The translations under genes and the position numbers were made by a program. This document shows, in pieces, positions 9,785 to 19,540 of a DNA stretch of 50,793 bases; the first letter of the stretch is position 1; each line of letters starts with the position of its first letter. The notes beneath the pieces were generated by a model. It did not search any database. It was not told the DNA's origin and was given only the letters and a program-made list of their open reading frames with translations. Origin of the DNA: Bacteroidota bacterium (GTDB lineage: Bacteria > Bacteroidota > Bacteroidia > Chitinophagales > UBA8649); NCBI GenBank assembly GCA_002862745.1, contig PKDX01000035.1, positions 1 through 50,793 of the forward strand, read 5' to 3'.

Positions 9785-11290
9785 CTACTGTAAGCGCATG
9801 CTAAGCGTTACTCCAACATAATGCTGAGTATTCTCTGAGATGACTTGAGGTGACGCCTCTCCAAAATTTTCATAAGGCATATCCCGTTGGTTTTGTCGGT
9901 TTTGAACATAAGAGAAATCTAATGCCATATTCTTTCCAACAACACCAAACCCACCAGAGATGCCGTGCTTCCAAAATAAGCCATTGATTTCTTCACTAGC
10001 TAAAGGAGATGATGTGGCGTGCGCTCCTGCACGAAACCTCAAAGGACCCGGAGCAAGTTCAACACCCAATCGTACATTATGCGTGTTGCGATACGTTTCA
10101 GCAATGTCCTTGTTAATCTCCCGACCCAATTCACCGAAACCACTCCCAAAGAAATATTGTACCTCATTAAGTCCTGTCCACTCATATTGCATCGACAAGA
10201 ACCCCACACGGTCAATCACAAAGCCTAAGCCAACATTAGCCCTCCATGGCATACGCATGGAGTACTCATATACACCTCGAGGAGATTCCTCCTCACAGGG
10301 AAGACAAAACCCACTACTAGGTGTAACAGGCGTATCAACATAGGACGTAATCTTCGCATTATAGTTTTCTGTAATAAACATCCTTGTCGGCGAGTGAACT
10401 GCCGCCGCCAAGCGAACGCCATCAACAGGCTTTAAGACAATTCCAAACTTTGCATTAATTCCAAAGCCTTCATTTTGTACCCTTGTCCGCTGTTCACTTC
10501 GATACAATCCACGGTCGGTTGAAGACCCTTCTTCTTCATTAAAGATTAGTCGATTCTTGTGGTTCATAAACGGAATACCAACAGAAAACCCGACGTGCAC
10601 TCGATCAGACAGATAGCTTCTTCCCAAACTCATGGCCGCCTCATAAAACCCTCCACGACTTTCATAGCGCCCATTTTGATACACTGAGTCGGAAGCTGGC
10701 GCCTGATAGCTATTACTCGTAGAATCCCAGTTTACAAGCCAGCCCAAGTAGGCGTTAGTGACCTCAAATGGCGCATTGCTGTCGCTTATGCCATCAGGGG
10801 GAAGGCCAAGCGAATTGGTGATTTCTGTTGCAGTAATCGCATGCGAAGCCGCCATGCTATTCATAGGATTGAATCCAGAAAACGTCAATGATTGATTATA
10901 GTCCGCCAGTCGATTAAGCGTTAGACCAACAGACCACCGATGACTACCCTCAGTTGTAACCCCAAAACCTATGGCATTAAAGGTAGGGACGCCTAACCGG
11001 TCAGCAACGGCCGTTGAATTCATGTAGGTAGAGTTGCTCTGATGAACCATCCCACCCGCAGTAAAACTAAATTGCGAAGATTTGATAAGTGCAATGCCGG
11101 CGGGGTTATCCGTAACACTTGACAAATCTGGTCCGATAGCTGAGAATGCTCCGCTTACTCCACTATACCGCGCACCTCTAAAGTGGGGATTTAAGTCTGT
11201 CATTTGAAGCATTTGACGAGAGTACAATTGGCTCCAAACATTAAGGACAGATAAAGAAAATACCAGGGTTAAAATTCCAATTTTGCGCAT
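9785..11290 (-). CDS. Outer-membrane transport protein, OmpP1/FadL/TodX family
   Basis: Predicted 14-stranded outer-membrane beta barrel of the FadL family, which passes hydrophobic molecules such as fatty acids. The 501 residues begin with a signal peptide (MRKIGILTLVFSLSVLNVWS, then QLYSRQ). After it come GARYSGVSGAFSAIGPDLSS and VTDNPAGIALI, the plug-like N-terminal signature (NPAG) of the family, followed by many alternating hydrophobic/aromatic strands. It ends in an aromatic-containing strand (HYVGVTLSMRLQ). Strand counts and substrate are inferred. It lies 23 bases after the aromatic-rich secreted protein gene and is probably cotranscribed with it. Confidence 0.88.
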   Translation of the reverse strand: MRKIGILTLVFSLSVLNVWSQLYSRQMLQMTDLNPHFRGARYSGVSGAFSAIGPDLSSVTDNPAGIALIKSSQFSFTAGGMVHQSNSTYMNSTAVADRLGVPTFNAIGFGVTTEGSHRWSVGLTLNRLADYNQSLTFSGFNPMNSMAASHAITATEITNSLGLPPDGISDSNAPFEVTNAYLGWLVNWDSTSNSYQAPASDSVYQNGRYESRGGFYEAAMSLGRSYLSDRVHVGFSVGIPFMNHKNRLIFNEEEGSSTDRGLYRSEQRTRVQNEGFGINAKFGIVLKPVDGVRLAAAVHSPTRMFITENYNAKITSYVDTPVTPSSGFCLPCEEESPRGVYEYSMRMPWRANVGLGFVIDRVGFLSMQYEWTGLNEVQYFFGSGFGELGREINKDIAETYRNTHNVRLGVELAPGPLRFRAGAHATSSPLASEEINGLFWKHGISGGFGVVGKNMALDFSYVQNRQNQRDMPYENFGEASPQVISENTQHYVGVTLSMRLQ

Positions 11291-11313
11291 AATTAAGTTT
11301 GTTTAGCTATCTA

Positions 11314-12687
11314 TTATCGTCCACCTCCTCGGCTACGTGGATTACTATTACCTCCTCCATTGGAGCGATTACTTCCACCTCCATTATTTGATCGCCCACT
11401 ATTGCCAATGTTTCCTGTATTCCCTCCATTGGAGCGATTAACGTTGCCATGACTAGACCCTTTATTTCCAGAAGAAGAACTGCTAGAATTGGAACGACGA
11501 GAGTTAGAGAAGCTTCCATTTCCATGAGAAGATTGTTGGTCTTGATTCCTTTGAACATTAGCATTGCTACCCACTTTATTCCCTCTAGAGGATTGGTCAA
11601 TTTGTGAATGATTTGTATTTCTCTCGGTGTTAGAATATCCAGAGTTTACTTCCCCCGTATTTTGATGCCTTTGAGTGTTATCACCAGACTGAATGTTTCC
11701 ACGAAACGTAGCCTGTTGATTGACTCCTTGACTGGCTGCATTATCCCCATTTTTTGACGTTGAATTACTTTCTGATGATCGGTTATACATGGAAGCTTGT
11801 CCTGTAGATCGGGATGTATTCAATGATTGATTGTCGTGACGAGTGACACCACTATTGGAAGAAGACGAACCCATTTTATTGCCATCTGCTTGACTAGCCC
11901 TAGCCCCTGAAGTTGTGGAAGAAAGTGAAAGGCCTTGTGTACGCATGCGAGGGTTGTCAAAACCATCCTCTTGCATAGCAAAAGACTTGTTTTTGTCTCG
12001 ATTACCATAGGATATTCCTCCTAAGCGAGGACCGTAATGTACATTTCCTGCATCAGCATACCAATCATTGTAATTGAATCCAAATCCTGAACAAAACGGG
12101 TTGTTGTAGGCCCAATATTGGTGGCCGTACCAGTTTGTATACCCCCCAAACCATGTATTGTTCCAACCCAATCCACCGTAGCCCCATGAGGTATGCCATG
12201 GATTTACCATAGGTGGCCAAGGGCTTACCCAGCCGTTATAGGTGGTTACGCTGTATACAGGGCCAAAACCTCCACCCCACCATGCGTTATTCCAACCTGC
12301 ATTCCATCCCCACCGACGTGGTCTCCAAGGTGAAGTATTCACATATATATTTACACCCCAATCCCAGGGATTGTATGTGTAATAAAATCCGTTTGTGTAG
12401 CGAAAGTCATAGTACGTAGTGCCATAAATAGGCTGATAAAAACGATTGATGTTACGCGAATACCTAAAATCATAGTCATCATACATCCAATACTCATCAT
12501 TATAGAAATCAATGTCTGAGTAAATCGTGGCATCATGTACAGAGGCATTATAACTTTCATCAGAAGAAGTGTAGCTTACTGCTTCCTCCTCCTCGTAATC
12601 CCAAGGAGAAGAAGAATACACATCATCGAACTGGGCCCAGGAAGTCGTTCCAAAAACCATCAGAAAAAGAAATACTACATTTCGCAT
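11314..12687 (-). CDS. Secreted protein, Tyr/Trp-rich with Ser/Asn/Gly-rich tail
   Basis: 457 residues of unknown function. A signal peptide (MRNVVFLFLMVFGTTSWAQ) is followed by an acidic stretch (WDYEEEEAV). Next is an extremely aromatic region, residues about 50-230, with repeated YYDFRY, FYYTYNPWDW, WNNAWWGG and WNNTWFGG. The remainder is a low-complexity tail of Ser, Asn, Gln, Gly and Arg (RSNGGG, SSSSSSGN). Proteins of this look are often annotated in Bacteroidota as hypothetical or 'vitellogenin II precursor', a compositional match only. It is divergent from proS (63-base gap) and upstream of the FadL-type porin, so an envelope role is plausible but unproven. Confidence 0.8.
   Translation of the reverse strand: MRNVVFLFLMVFGTTSWAQFDDVYSSSPWDYEEEEAVSYTSSDESYNASVHDATIYSDIDFYNDEYWMYDDYDFRYSRNINRFYQPIYGTTYYDFRYTNGFYYTYNPWDWGVNIYVNTSPWRPRRWGWNAGWNNAWWGGGFGPVYSVTTYNGWVSPWPPMVNPWHTSWGYGGLGWNNTWFGGYTNWYGHQYWAYNNPFCSGFGFNYNDWYADAGNVHYGPRLGGISYGNRDKNKSFAMQEDGFDNPRMRTQGLSLSSTTSGARASQADGNKMGSSSSNSGVTRHDNQSLNTSRSTGQASMYNRSSESNSTSKNGDNAASQGVNQQATFRGNIQSGDNTQRHQNTGEVNSGYSNTERNTNHSQIDQSSRGNKVGSNANVQRNQDQQSSHGNGSFSNSRRSNSSSSSSGNKGSSHGNVNRSNGGNTGNIGNSGRSNNGGGSNRSNGGGNSNPRSRGGGR
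11354..11440 (-). repeat. 18-base direct repeat encoding the NRSNGG motif
   Basis: The plus-strand 18-mer CCTCCATTGGAGCGATTA occurs at 11354-11371 and again exactly at 11423-11440, 69 bases apart (a multiple of three). On the coding (minus) strand both copies encode Asn-Arg-Ser-Asn-Gly-Gly within the Gly/Asn/Ser-rich tail of the secreted protein. This looks like in-frame duplication typical of low-complexity tails, and could allow length variation by slippage or recombination. Confidence 0.7.
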
Positions 12688-12750
12688 AGCGCAAGCGTTG
12701 AATAATCAATACATTTATCGCAAAGACTAGTTACAAAGAGTATACCAAAA

Positions 12751-14232
12751 ATGAGTAAAGGGATTTCAACACGGGATGCAAACTATGCCCAATGGTATAA
12801 TGACATAGTGATCAAGGCTGATATGGCCGAGCATTCAGATGTACGGGGATGTATGGTCATAAAGCCCTATGGCTTTGCTATTTGGGAGGCTATGAAAGCA
12901 GACTTAGACCAACGATTTAAGGATACCGGGCACGTAAATGCATACTTTCCTCTTTTCATTCCTAAGAGCTATCTCTCCAAGGAAGCAGATCATGTAGAAG
13001 GCTTTGCCAAAGAGTGCGCAGTAGTTACTCATTATCGCTTAAAAAATGATCAAGATGGCGGAGTGGTCGTAGATCCTGAGGCAAAACTCGAAGAAGAGCT
13101 CATCGTAAGACCCACTTCTGAAACCATCATTTGGAATTCTTATCGAAACTGGATTCAATCTTACCGAGACCTGCCTATACTAATCAATCAATGGGCAAAT
13201 GTCGTGCGATGGGAAATGCGGACTAGGCTCTTCTTGCGTACTGCTGAGTTTTTATGGCAAGAAGGTCACACAGCGCATTCCACTCGAGAAGAGGCGATCC
13301 AAGAAACAGAAACGATGCTTGGGGTGTATGCTGATTTTGTAAAGGAGGTGTTGGCCATCCCTGTTATCCAAGGAGTCAAAACCAAAAATGAGCGATTTGC
13401 AGGAGCAGAAGAAACCTATTGCATTGAAGCCTTAATGCAAGACGGCCGAGCGCTTCAAGCTGGAACTTCACACTTTTTGGGGCAAAATTTCGCCAAAGCA
13501 TTTGACGTGAAGTTTCTCAATAAAGAAGGTGAATCAGATTATGTATGGGCTACTTCTTGGGGAGTATCTACGCGATTAATGGGCGCCTTGATTATGAGCC
13601 ATTCCGATGATAAGGGCCTTGTACTTCCTCCTAAAGTGGCTCCGTACCAAGTAGTGATTGTTCCTTTTATGACAAAGGATAAAGATGTCCAAAAGACACT
13701 CATTGAAACAGCTGACACCATTGCAACTGATTTAAAGGAACTTGGTATTCGAGTAAAAGTCGATGTAGATGAAACCAAAAGACCTGGTTTCAAATTTGCT
13801 CAATATGAACTCCAAGGGTACCCAATACGTGTTGTTATTGGACCTCGGGATTTGGAAAATAAACAGGTTGAAGTCATGCGCCGAGACCTCGGGGAAAAGG
13901 AGAGTTATTCGCTTGATGGGCTTTCTGAAAATCTTGAGGCTATGCTTCATGCCATGCAAGATGCTTTATACGCAAGCCGAAAAACAGAGCTTGAGGCATC
14001 GATTAGAACGGCAAGTACGTACGAGGAGTTCAAGTCTAAGATTGCTGAAGGGGGGTTTGTAGAGGCATGGTGGAATGGAGAAGAAAGCACCGAAGAGATG
14101 ATTCGAAAAGACACTAAAGCTACCGCACGATGCATTCGTCTTGAAGACAGTAGTGCTGACCCAAGCGGTCAACAATGTTTATTTACTGGAGAATCCGCTG
14201 TAGAAAAAGTACTTTTTGCTAAAGCCTATTAA
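12751..14232 (+). CDS. proS: Prolyl-tRNA synthetase, eukaryote/archaeon-like type
   Basis: Class IIa aminoacyl-tRNA synthetase that charges tRNA-Pro. The 493 residues are the short form that lacks the editing insertion of E. coli ProS and carries a C-terminal zinc-domain-like extension, as in archaea and many Bacteroidota. Seen: motif 1 area [27 protein letters not shown], motif 2 [22 protein letters not shown], motif 3 [16 protein letters not shown], an anticodon-binding domain with PYQVVIVPF and [14 protein letters not shown], and the Tyr-ending C-terminus (LFAKAY) typical of this type. The start ATG at 12751 follows a 63-base divergent gap. Confidence 0.97.
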   Translation: MSKGISTRDANYAQWYNDIVIKADMAEHSDVRGCMVIKPYGFAIWEAMKADLDQRFKDTGHVNAYFPLFIPKSYLSKEADHVEGFAKECAVVTHYRLKNDQDGGVVVDPEAKLEEELIVRPTSETIIWNSYRNWIQSYRDLPILINQWANVVRWEMRTRLFLRTAEFLWQEGHTAHSTREEAIQETETMLGVYADFVKEVLAIPVIQGVKTKNERFAGAEETYCIEALMQDGRALQAGTSHFLGQNFAKAFDVKFLNKEGESDYVWATSWGVSTRLMGALIMSHSDDKGLVLPPKVAPYQVVIVPFMTKDKDVQKTLIETADTIATDLKELGIRVKVDVDETKRPGFKFAQYELQGYPIRVVIGPRDLENKQVEVMRRDLGEKESYSLDGLSENLEAMLHAMQDALYASRKTELEASIRTASTYEEFKSKIAEGGFVEAWWNGEESTEEMIRKDTKATARCIRLEDSSADPSGQQCLFTGESAVEKVLFAKAY

Positions 14233-14248
14233 GCTTGAATTCGAATAA

Positions 14249-14794
14249 ATGAAATCATTTAAAATTCTTGTTGCATTGCTCATTCTCAATACAGTGAGTA
14301 TACCTTATAACCAAGCTACAGCACAAGACAACTGCCATTGTGTAGATCGAATCGCCAGCTTGGCCATTGATAATGCAAAAGGCACTTTGTCAGATGATGA
14401 AGTAGATCAGATCCTTCTTAATGAGTGTCCAAGTTTATATCAACTCTTTGATTCGGATGAAACTGAAGGTATCCAAAGTTTGACTACCTACCTGCAAGCT
14501 TGTCCAAAACAGACAAACCAAAGTCTTATGCGCTTAGAAGCTAGTGGGCTATTGCAATTTTCAAATCGAGATGCGGATAAAGTATGTTATGCTCTAGATG
14601 ACTTAGACCGAATCATTAACGAGATGATGTCCGGTGTACTCAGTGAGTCAGATGCTGAAAACCAACTCAGCCGACACATGAATATTTTTAACAAAATGGA
14701 GTCGGCAGAAGATATCGATGGTATCTACCTAATGTATTCTTGCCCTACTACATGGCAAAAGTTTATGAAGTATGCTGATTTGCTAAAGCAATAA
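14249..14794 (+). CDS. Small exported protein of unknown function
   Basis: 181 residues, not recognised. A signal peptide (MKSFKILVALLILNTVS to about NQATAQ) is followed by a soluble, mostly helical-looking, acidic domain containing six Cys residues, starting with a CHC pair (CHCVDRIAS) just after the cleavage site. The CPSLYQLF, ACPKQ and SCPTTWQKF segments are spaced like repeats of one short motif. It lies 16 bases after proS and may be cotranscribed with it. Its last 12 bases overlap the convergent folA gene. Periplasmic or lipid-free secretion is inferred; no lipobox is seen. Confidence 0.75.
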   Translation: MKSFKILVALLILNTVSIPYNQATAQDNCHCVDRIASLAIDNAKGTLSDDEVDQILLNECPSLYQLFDSDETEGIQSLTTYLQACPKQTNQSLMRLEASGLLQFSNRDADKVCYALDDLDRIINEMMSGVLSESDAENQLSRHMNIFNKMESAEDIDGIYLMYSCPTTWQKFMKYADLLKQ

Positions 14795-15313
14795 ATCAGC
14801 ACCCTTACGCTCCCACCGTTCAACTACAAATGAATAGGCATGTTTGTCATCTGATTCCTGCTCATAAACTACTTCCATAGACCAGTTTTTTTCCTTCCAC
14901 ATTGGGAAGAATACAGTCGCTTGATCAAAGCTCCCGTTCACCCGCGTCAACAACATGGTTTGTGCAATGGAAAGTCCATGATCGTATAACTGCCCACCCC
15001 CAATAATAAAGGCAGGTTTTTCTTGGCTACGAACATAATCATGAATCGCATCCCACGAGTGAAGCGCAGTAACCCCCTCCATACTCCACGACTCCTGTCG
15101 GGTAAGCACTATGTTTTCGCGTCCAGGGAGTGGACGGAAACTGGGAGGTAGGCTTTCGTATGTTTTACGCCCCATAATCACAAGGCCACCGAGTGTAGCT
15201 TTTTTGAAAAATTTTAGATCTTCTGGAAGCCTCCACAGCAAGTCCTTACCATCACCTAATTCATTGTTTTGACCGAGTGCTGCGACAAGGGTATACGTTG
15301 GAATTGACATCAT
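14783..15313 (-). CDS. folA: Dihydrofolate reductase
   Basis: Reduces dihydrofolate to tetrahydrofolate with NADPH, regenerating the cofactor consumed by ThyA. The 176 residues show the complete family pattern: LVAALGQNNELGDGKDLLWR with the Met20-loop-equivalent, the conserved acidic residue in LPEDLKFFKK, the NADPH-binding VIMGRKTYESLP, GRENIVLTRQ and FIIGGGQLYDH. The start may be 15313 or the next Met at 15310. It follows thyA by 11 bases, the classic thyA-folA pairing. It is convergent with, and overlaps, the small exported protein gene. Confidence 0.97.
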   Translation of the reverse strand: MMSIPTYTLVAALGQNNELGDGKDLLWRLPEDLKFFKKATLGGLVIMGRKTYESLPPSFRPLPGRENIVLTRQESWSMEGVTALHSWDAIHDYVRSQEKPAFIIGGGQLYDHGLSIAQTMLLTRVNGSFDQATVFFPMWKEKNWSMEVVYEQESDDKHAYSFVVERWERKGADLLL

Positions 15314-15324
15314 TTTAGAAACGT

Positions 15325-16230
15325 TTAGACGGCAATAGGCGCCTTAATGGCTGGATGAGGATTATAATCTTCTATAACGATATCCTCAAATGTAAATGCA
15401 AACAAATCGGTAACGGAAGCATTTAACGTTAGCCTTGGCAAAGGGCGGAAGTCACGACATAATTGCTCCTTCGCTTGATCAAAATGATTACTGTACAAAT
15501 GAGCATCACCAAGTGTATGGACAAATTCCCCTATGCCCAAGCCACAAACCTGAGCAATCATATGGGTCAATAGAGCATAGCTTGCAATATTGAAAGGAAC
15601 TCCTAGAAATACATCCGCACTGCGCTGATAAAGCTGGCAAGACAGTTTGTTGTTTGCGACATAAAATTGAAACAGCGTATGGCAAGGAGGAAGACCGGCC
15701 TTAGCCATTTTATCGATCTCAGGTGGATTCCAAGCAGATACGATGATCCGACGAGAATTCGGAGTGTTTTGAATCATATCTAAAGCCTTGGACAGTTGAT
15801 CCACCCCTTCAAAATTGCGCCACTGCCTTCCATAGACAGGACCTAACTCTCCCCACTTTTGCGCAAAATCATTATCTGTTTTTATTCGTTCGACAAATGC
15901 TTTTAGCTCTTCCTTCCATGCTTGACCGTGCTTTGGTAGTGATTCGACCAGCCCTTGCTGAATGAGATAGTTTTGAAAAGGCCACTCATTCCAAATATTG
16001 ACGCCATTGCGGACGAGATAGGCAATATTGGTATCACCCGCTATAAACCACAACAATTCATGAATAACACCCTTCATGTATACCTTTTTAGTAGTCATTA
16101 AAGGAAATCCTGCCGAAAGATCATAGCGTGATTGATGGCCAAAGACACTTTTAGTCCCTGTGCCCGTGCGGTCACCTTTGACCACTCCTTGGTCTAAAAT
16201 TTGGCGAAGTAAGGCATGATATTGTTCCAT
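15325..16230 (-). CDS. thyA: Thymidylate synthase ThyA, with small-domain insertion
   Basis: Converts dUMP to dTMP using 5,10-methylenetetrahydrofolate. The 301 residues exceed the E. coli length (264). The catalytic Cys is in [13 protein letters not shown], with [20 protein letters not shown] after it, the phosphate-binding Arg near the N-terminus ([14 protein letters not shown]), and an unmodified ending [10 protein letters not shown]. The extra length lies at about residues 88-128 ([20 protein letters not shown] and following), in the position where Lactobacillus casei ThyA has its insertion. It is translated with folA downstream and is divergent from the RND transporter over a 101-base gap. 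Confidence 0.97.
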   Translation of the reverse strand: MEQYHALLRQILDQGVVKGDRTGTGTKSVFGHQSRYDLSAGFPLMTTKKVYMKGVIHELLWFIAGDTNIAYLVRNGVNIWNEWPFQNYLIQQGLVESLPKHGQAWKEELKAFVERIKTDNDFAQKWGELGPVYGRQWRNFEGVDQLSKALDMIQNTPNSRRIIVSAWNPPEIDKMAKAGLPPCHTLFQFYVANNKLSCQLYQRSADVFLGVPFNIASYALLTHMIAQVCGLGIGEFVHTLGDAHLYSNHFDQAKEQLCRDFRPLPRLTLNASVTDLFAFTFEDIVIEDYNPHPAIKAPIAV

Positions 16231-16260
16231 AAACGTGACATTTTTTTCGAGATTATTTTG

Positions 16261-16287
16261 ATAACAAAATCAGAAATCGATTGTTAT
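16261..16287. promoter_or_regulatory. Inverted repeat between divergent thyA and RND genes
   Basis: ATAACA at 16261-16266 pairs with TGTTAT at 16282-16287. A second, smaller inverted repeat (TTTTG-ATAA-CAAAA) overlaps its left arm at 16256-16269. The site sits in the 101-base region that must hold promoters for both divergent genes, so it could be an operator. The region is AT-rich, and repeats of this size can arise by chance. Confidence 0.25.
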
Positions 16288-16331
16288 GTAAAAGTGATTA
16301 ATCCTATTCTACAACCACGAGTCCCGGCCTA

Positions 16332-18632
16332 ATGTTTATCCACAAGTATCGAGCCTCTATTATTGGCGTTTTTTGCGCATTGTTAGTTTTTGCCGTGTAT
16401 TTTTCTTTACCGCAAAATCTAAGCTTCAATTTTGACTTTAAGCGCTTTTTCCCAAAAGATGATGCCTCGGTAAAAGCTTTTGAAACCTACAGGGAAACGT
16501 TTGGATCAGATGACGATTTTCTCTTTGTAGCCCTTGAGTCGAAAGAGGGGAAAATTTTAAGAAAAACTGAGTTAACCTTACTGGATACGATTACTGCGCA
16601 GCTATCTGATATTACCAATGTGCGGAATGTACAAAGCATCACATCCCTTCAAGATATACTCTTTATAAAGCAAGTAGTCGGCTTCATGCCGAATACAAAT
16701 CAACCTGCAAAATTGAGTCCTGTAGCGATTCCTCTATTACGATTTGACTCGAGTTTCACAAACGATGTAGAACGGATTAAAAAAGATCCAAGACTTTATG
16801 GAAGACTCCTAGGGAATGACTCCATGAGTGCTGCAATTATTTTGTTTGTGGATTCAATGGGGTTTGACACGTCTGTAGCATTTATGGACGAAGTACACCA
16901 AATCATAAGCACTCAATGGGCAGGGGGCCATCACTACGTAGGACGGGCAAACTTCGAAAGAGAGGGCAAGCGAATAGCCATCGTAGAGTTTGTAAAGACC
17001 TCCCTTCTTTCCGTAGCGTTAGTTATTGCCGCATTCATTGTCTTTTTTAAAAATCCAACTTCCATTGGATTTTCTCTGATTACCATGCTTGTTGCTCTTG
17101 CCTTTTTTACAGGAATGCTTGGGCTCTTTCAAGTCGATATCGATCCCATTAGCGCCTTATACCCTGTGATCATTCTCATAGTAGGTGTATCCGATGTAAT
17201 TCACATCACCTCAAAATATATCACCGAAGTCAAATCAGGCAAATCGAAAGGAGAAGCCATCCAGTCTACTTTGCGAAGTATTGGTTTGGCGACCTTTCTT
17301 ACCTCAGCAACTACCGCTATTGGGTTTTGTTCTTTATTCACTTCCAAAGTAGTGCCTATTCGAATCTTTGGTCTAGCCGCTGCCGCTGGAATCATGATTA
17401 CCTTTTTGGTGGTCATTTTCCTAACCCTAGCACTCTTCACATATATTCCTCCAACCAAACTCAAGAATCTGGACTTTGGCGACTCATTCTTTACTGAACA
17501 ACTCAAAAAACTCTATCACTTTACCTTGCGAAAAAGTCGAGCCATTACTATTGGATTTGTTGGTTTCTTGGCCGTATGCTTCTGGGGAATATCTACAATA
17601 AACACAGACTTAGACATTGCAACAGGTCTCCCAAGAGGAGAAAAGTTGACCGATGATTTTTACTTTTTTGAAGAGCATTATAGCGGTTTTCGACCCTATG
17701 AAATCCTCTTAGAAGCTCAAGGCGATTACTCGCTTGATGACTATGAAATTCTCGTTATGATAAACAGTATTGTAGAGGCGATGCACAAGGAAGAGGACCT
17801 CTCCACCACCCTGTCTATTCTCGATGTATACAAGCAGTTTAACTATGGTAAAAATCTAAGGAAGAGCTTTGACGACTATGCCTTACCAGATTCTATGAGT
17901 TATCGCTCATTTCAGGCTTTAAAAGCCGATCTTCCTCCTACCAGCTTTGCACGTATTGGTTTAGTAAGTGAAGACGGGAAAGTGGGAAGAATATCTTCCA
18001 CAGTAAAAGATTTAGGAACTTCTGATATTGAAAAAATAAATAACCGCCTGCAACAGCATTTTGCAGAGCACGTTGACCCTAGTAAATTATCCGTTCAAAT
18101 CACAGGGACAGGAACGCTAATTGACCAAAACAACGCCTACTTAAGACAAAATCTACTCTTTGGTCTTTCAGGAGCAGTCTTAATCATTGGCTTGGTGATG
18201 GCTGTCTTGTTTAAAAATTGGAAATTTCTTGTGATTTCTATAATTCCCAATGTCTTTCCATTAGTATTTGGAGCAGCCGTTATGGGGATCTTGCAAATCA
18301 GCCTTGATGCTACAACCTCCATGATCTTCGCTATATCATTTGGTATTGCCGTCGATGATACAATCCATTTCTTATCTAAACTACGCCTCGAATTGTCTAA
18401 GTCGCAGAATTTAGAAAAAGCACTTTATCATACGACACTAGAAACAGGGCGACCCATTATTGTAACAAGTATTATTCTGTTCTTTGGCTTTTTGGTTATG
18501 CTCTTTGCCAAGGCACCAGGAATGATGTATGTTGGATTGCTTGTTAGCTTGACCCTATTTAGTGCGGTCTTTGCCGATTTGTTTTTGATTCCAATTCTCT
18601 GTCGATTATTCCTTAAAAAGGACTACCAATAA
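16332..18632 (+). CDS. RND-superfamily (MMPL/SSD-type) exporter
   Basis: 766-residue inner-membrane protein with the duplicated RND layout. It has one N-terminal membrane span (about 9-28), a periplasmic loop, five or so spans (about 225-375), a second single span near 405-425, a second periplasmic loop, and the last cluster of spans (about 615-760). The paired signatures are GVSDVIHITSKY in the first half and GIAVDDTIHFLSKL in the second; the acidic residues of these are expected to carry protons. No adaptor or outer-membrane factor gene is adjacent, so it resembles the MMPL/hopanoid-type single-gene exporters. The substrate is unknown, possibly lipid. It ends 3 bases from the convergent stress protein gene. 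Confidence 0.87.
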   Translation: MFIHKYRASIIGVFCALLVFAVYFSLPQNLSFNFDFKRFFPKDDASVKAFETYRETFGSDDDFLFVALESKEGKILRKTELTLLDTITAQLSDITNVRNVQSITSLQDILFIKQVVGFMPNTNQPAKLSPVAIPLLRFDSSFTNDVERIKKDPRLYGRLLGNDSMSAAIILFVDSMGFDTSVAFMDEVHQIISTQWAGGHHYVGRANFEREGKRIAIVEFVKTSLLSVALVIAAFIVFFKNPTSIGFSLITMLVALAFFTGMLGLFQVDIDPISALYPVIILIVGVSDVIHITSKYITEVKSGKSKGEAIQSTLRSIGLATFLTSATTAIGFCSLFTSKVVPIRIFGLAAAAGIMITFLVVIFLTLALFTYIPPTKLKNLDFGDSFFTEQLKKLYHFTLRKSRAITIGFVGFLAVCFWGISTINTDLDIATGLPRGEKLTDDFYFFEEHYSGFRPYEILLEAQGDYSLDDYEILVMINSIVEAMHKEEDLSTTLSILDVYKQFNYGKNLRKSFDDYALPDSMSYRSFQALKADLPPTSFARIGLVSEDGKVGRISSTVKDLGTSDIEKINNRLQQHFAEHVDPSKLSVQITGTGTLIDQNNAYLRQNLLFGLSGAVLIIGLVMAVLFKNWKFLVISIIPNVFPLVFGAAVMGILQISLDATTSMIFAISFGIAVDDTIHFLSKLRLELSKSQNLEKALYHTTLETGRPIIVTSIILFFGFLVMLFAKAPGMMYVGLLVSLTLFSAVFADLFLIPILCRLFLKKDYQ

Positions 18633-18635
18633 AAT

Positions 18636-19538
18636 CTAGATCTCCTGAATTGCCTGCCATAGGCCCATGTTTCCCTTTGGGTTTTTAACCAAAATCATTG
18701 GCGCCACAGGATCCATGAGTACGAGTTCATTGGTTACACTTCCCAAAAGAAACGAAGAAACGTTACTCCGCCCTCTGGCAGAAATCAAGATAAGGTCAGC
18801 GCCCATCTTACGAGATTGCGCATAAATGGATTCTGCTGTAGACATCCCATCAACACTATGTACATTACATGTTAACCCTAAAGCACCGAGATTATTGTCC
18901 TCTACAAAACGATGAAAATCGTGCTGTCTTTGTTCTTCTAGGATGGACTTATATTCTTCCAAGGATTTGCCCGAGTAATGGTAGCCCGAAGGAACTTCGT
19001 AAAGGTGTTCACAAACAAACAAATTATAGCCCTTATCGGCCTCATCTAGGCCATAGGCCAATCGAAGAGTATGCGCATTGTGCGCATTAAATTGCAGCGG
19101 AATATAAAACTTGGTAAACTGAAAATGATCATAGCCCTCTGGAACCATCCATAAACTTGCATTCGACTTATTGGCGAGATCTTGAAGAAGTGCCGACCCT
19201 TTCAATCCAACTCGATTCATTATAAAAATCAAATCCGCTTTGTGACTTGAGGCTGTTTTAAGTATCTCTTCTGAAGGAGATCCTTCGTGGATACTATAGT
19301 GAAGCTCAACATCATCTATGGTTAGGTGTTGTTCAACAAGATCATGCATGGCTTTTGTCATTTTACCCTCTAATTCCTCCTTACTGTCGTCAGTTAACAA
19401 AGAAGGATAGACATGGACAAAGTGAATGGATGTAGCCGGAATATAGGGTAGTACATGGTCTATATAATTCAACAGGTTCGAATCAGAAGATGTTAAGTCC
19501 AATCCGATTAAAAGGCGATGAAAAGGTAGTTCTTGCAT
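18636..19538 (-). CDS. Tandem universal stress protein (two UspA domains)
   Basis: 300 residues made of two UspA folds. The first begins FHRLLIGLDLTSSDSNLLNY and contains EEILKTASSHKADLIFIMNR; the second contains the more canonical ADLILISARGRSNVSSFLLGSV and ends DPVAPMILVKN. The second domain keeps the G-2x-G-9x-G/S-type ATP-binding signature only loosely. It lies 2 bases after the upstream dehydrogenase, as third gene of a minus-strand operon. Such proteins are cytoplasmic and respond to stress or starvation; the exact role is unknown. Confidence 0.88.
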   Translation of the reverse strand: MQELPFHRLLIGLDLTSSDSNLLNYIDHVLPYIPATSIHFVHVYPSLLTDDSKEELEGKMTKAMHDLVEQHLTIDDVELHYSIHEGSPSEEILKTASSHKADLIFIMNRVGLKGSALLQDLANKSNASLWMVPEGYDHFQFTKFYIPLQFNAHNAHTLRLAYGLDEADKGYNLFVCEHLYEVPSGYHYSGKSLEEYKSILEEQRQHDFHRFVEDNNLGALGLTCNVHSVDGMSTAESIYAQSRKMGADLILISARGRSNVSSFLLGSVTNELVLMDPVAPMILVKNPKGNMGLWQAIQEI

Positions 19539-19540
19539 AG

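Noticed and set aside
11307-11600. 97-codon ORF rich in Met, Glu and Ile in the tail of the aromatic-rich protein gene.
   Set aside because: It is an alternative-frame reading of the low-complexity Ser/Asn/Gly tail, with no start context or homology signal.
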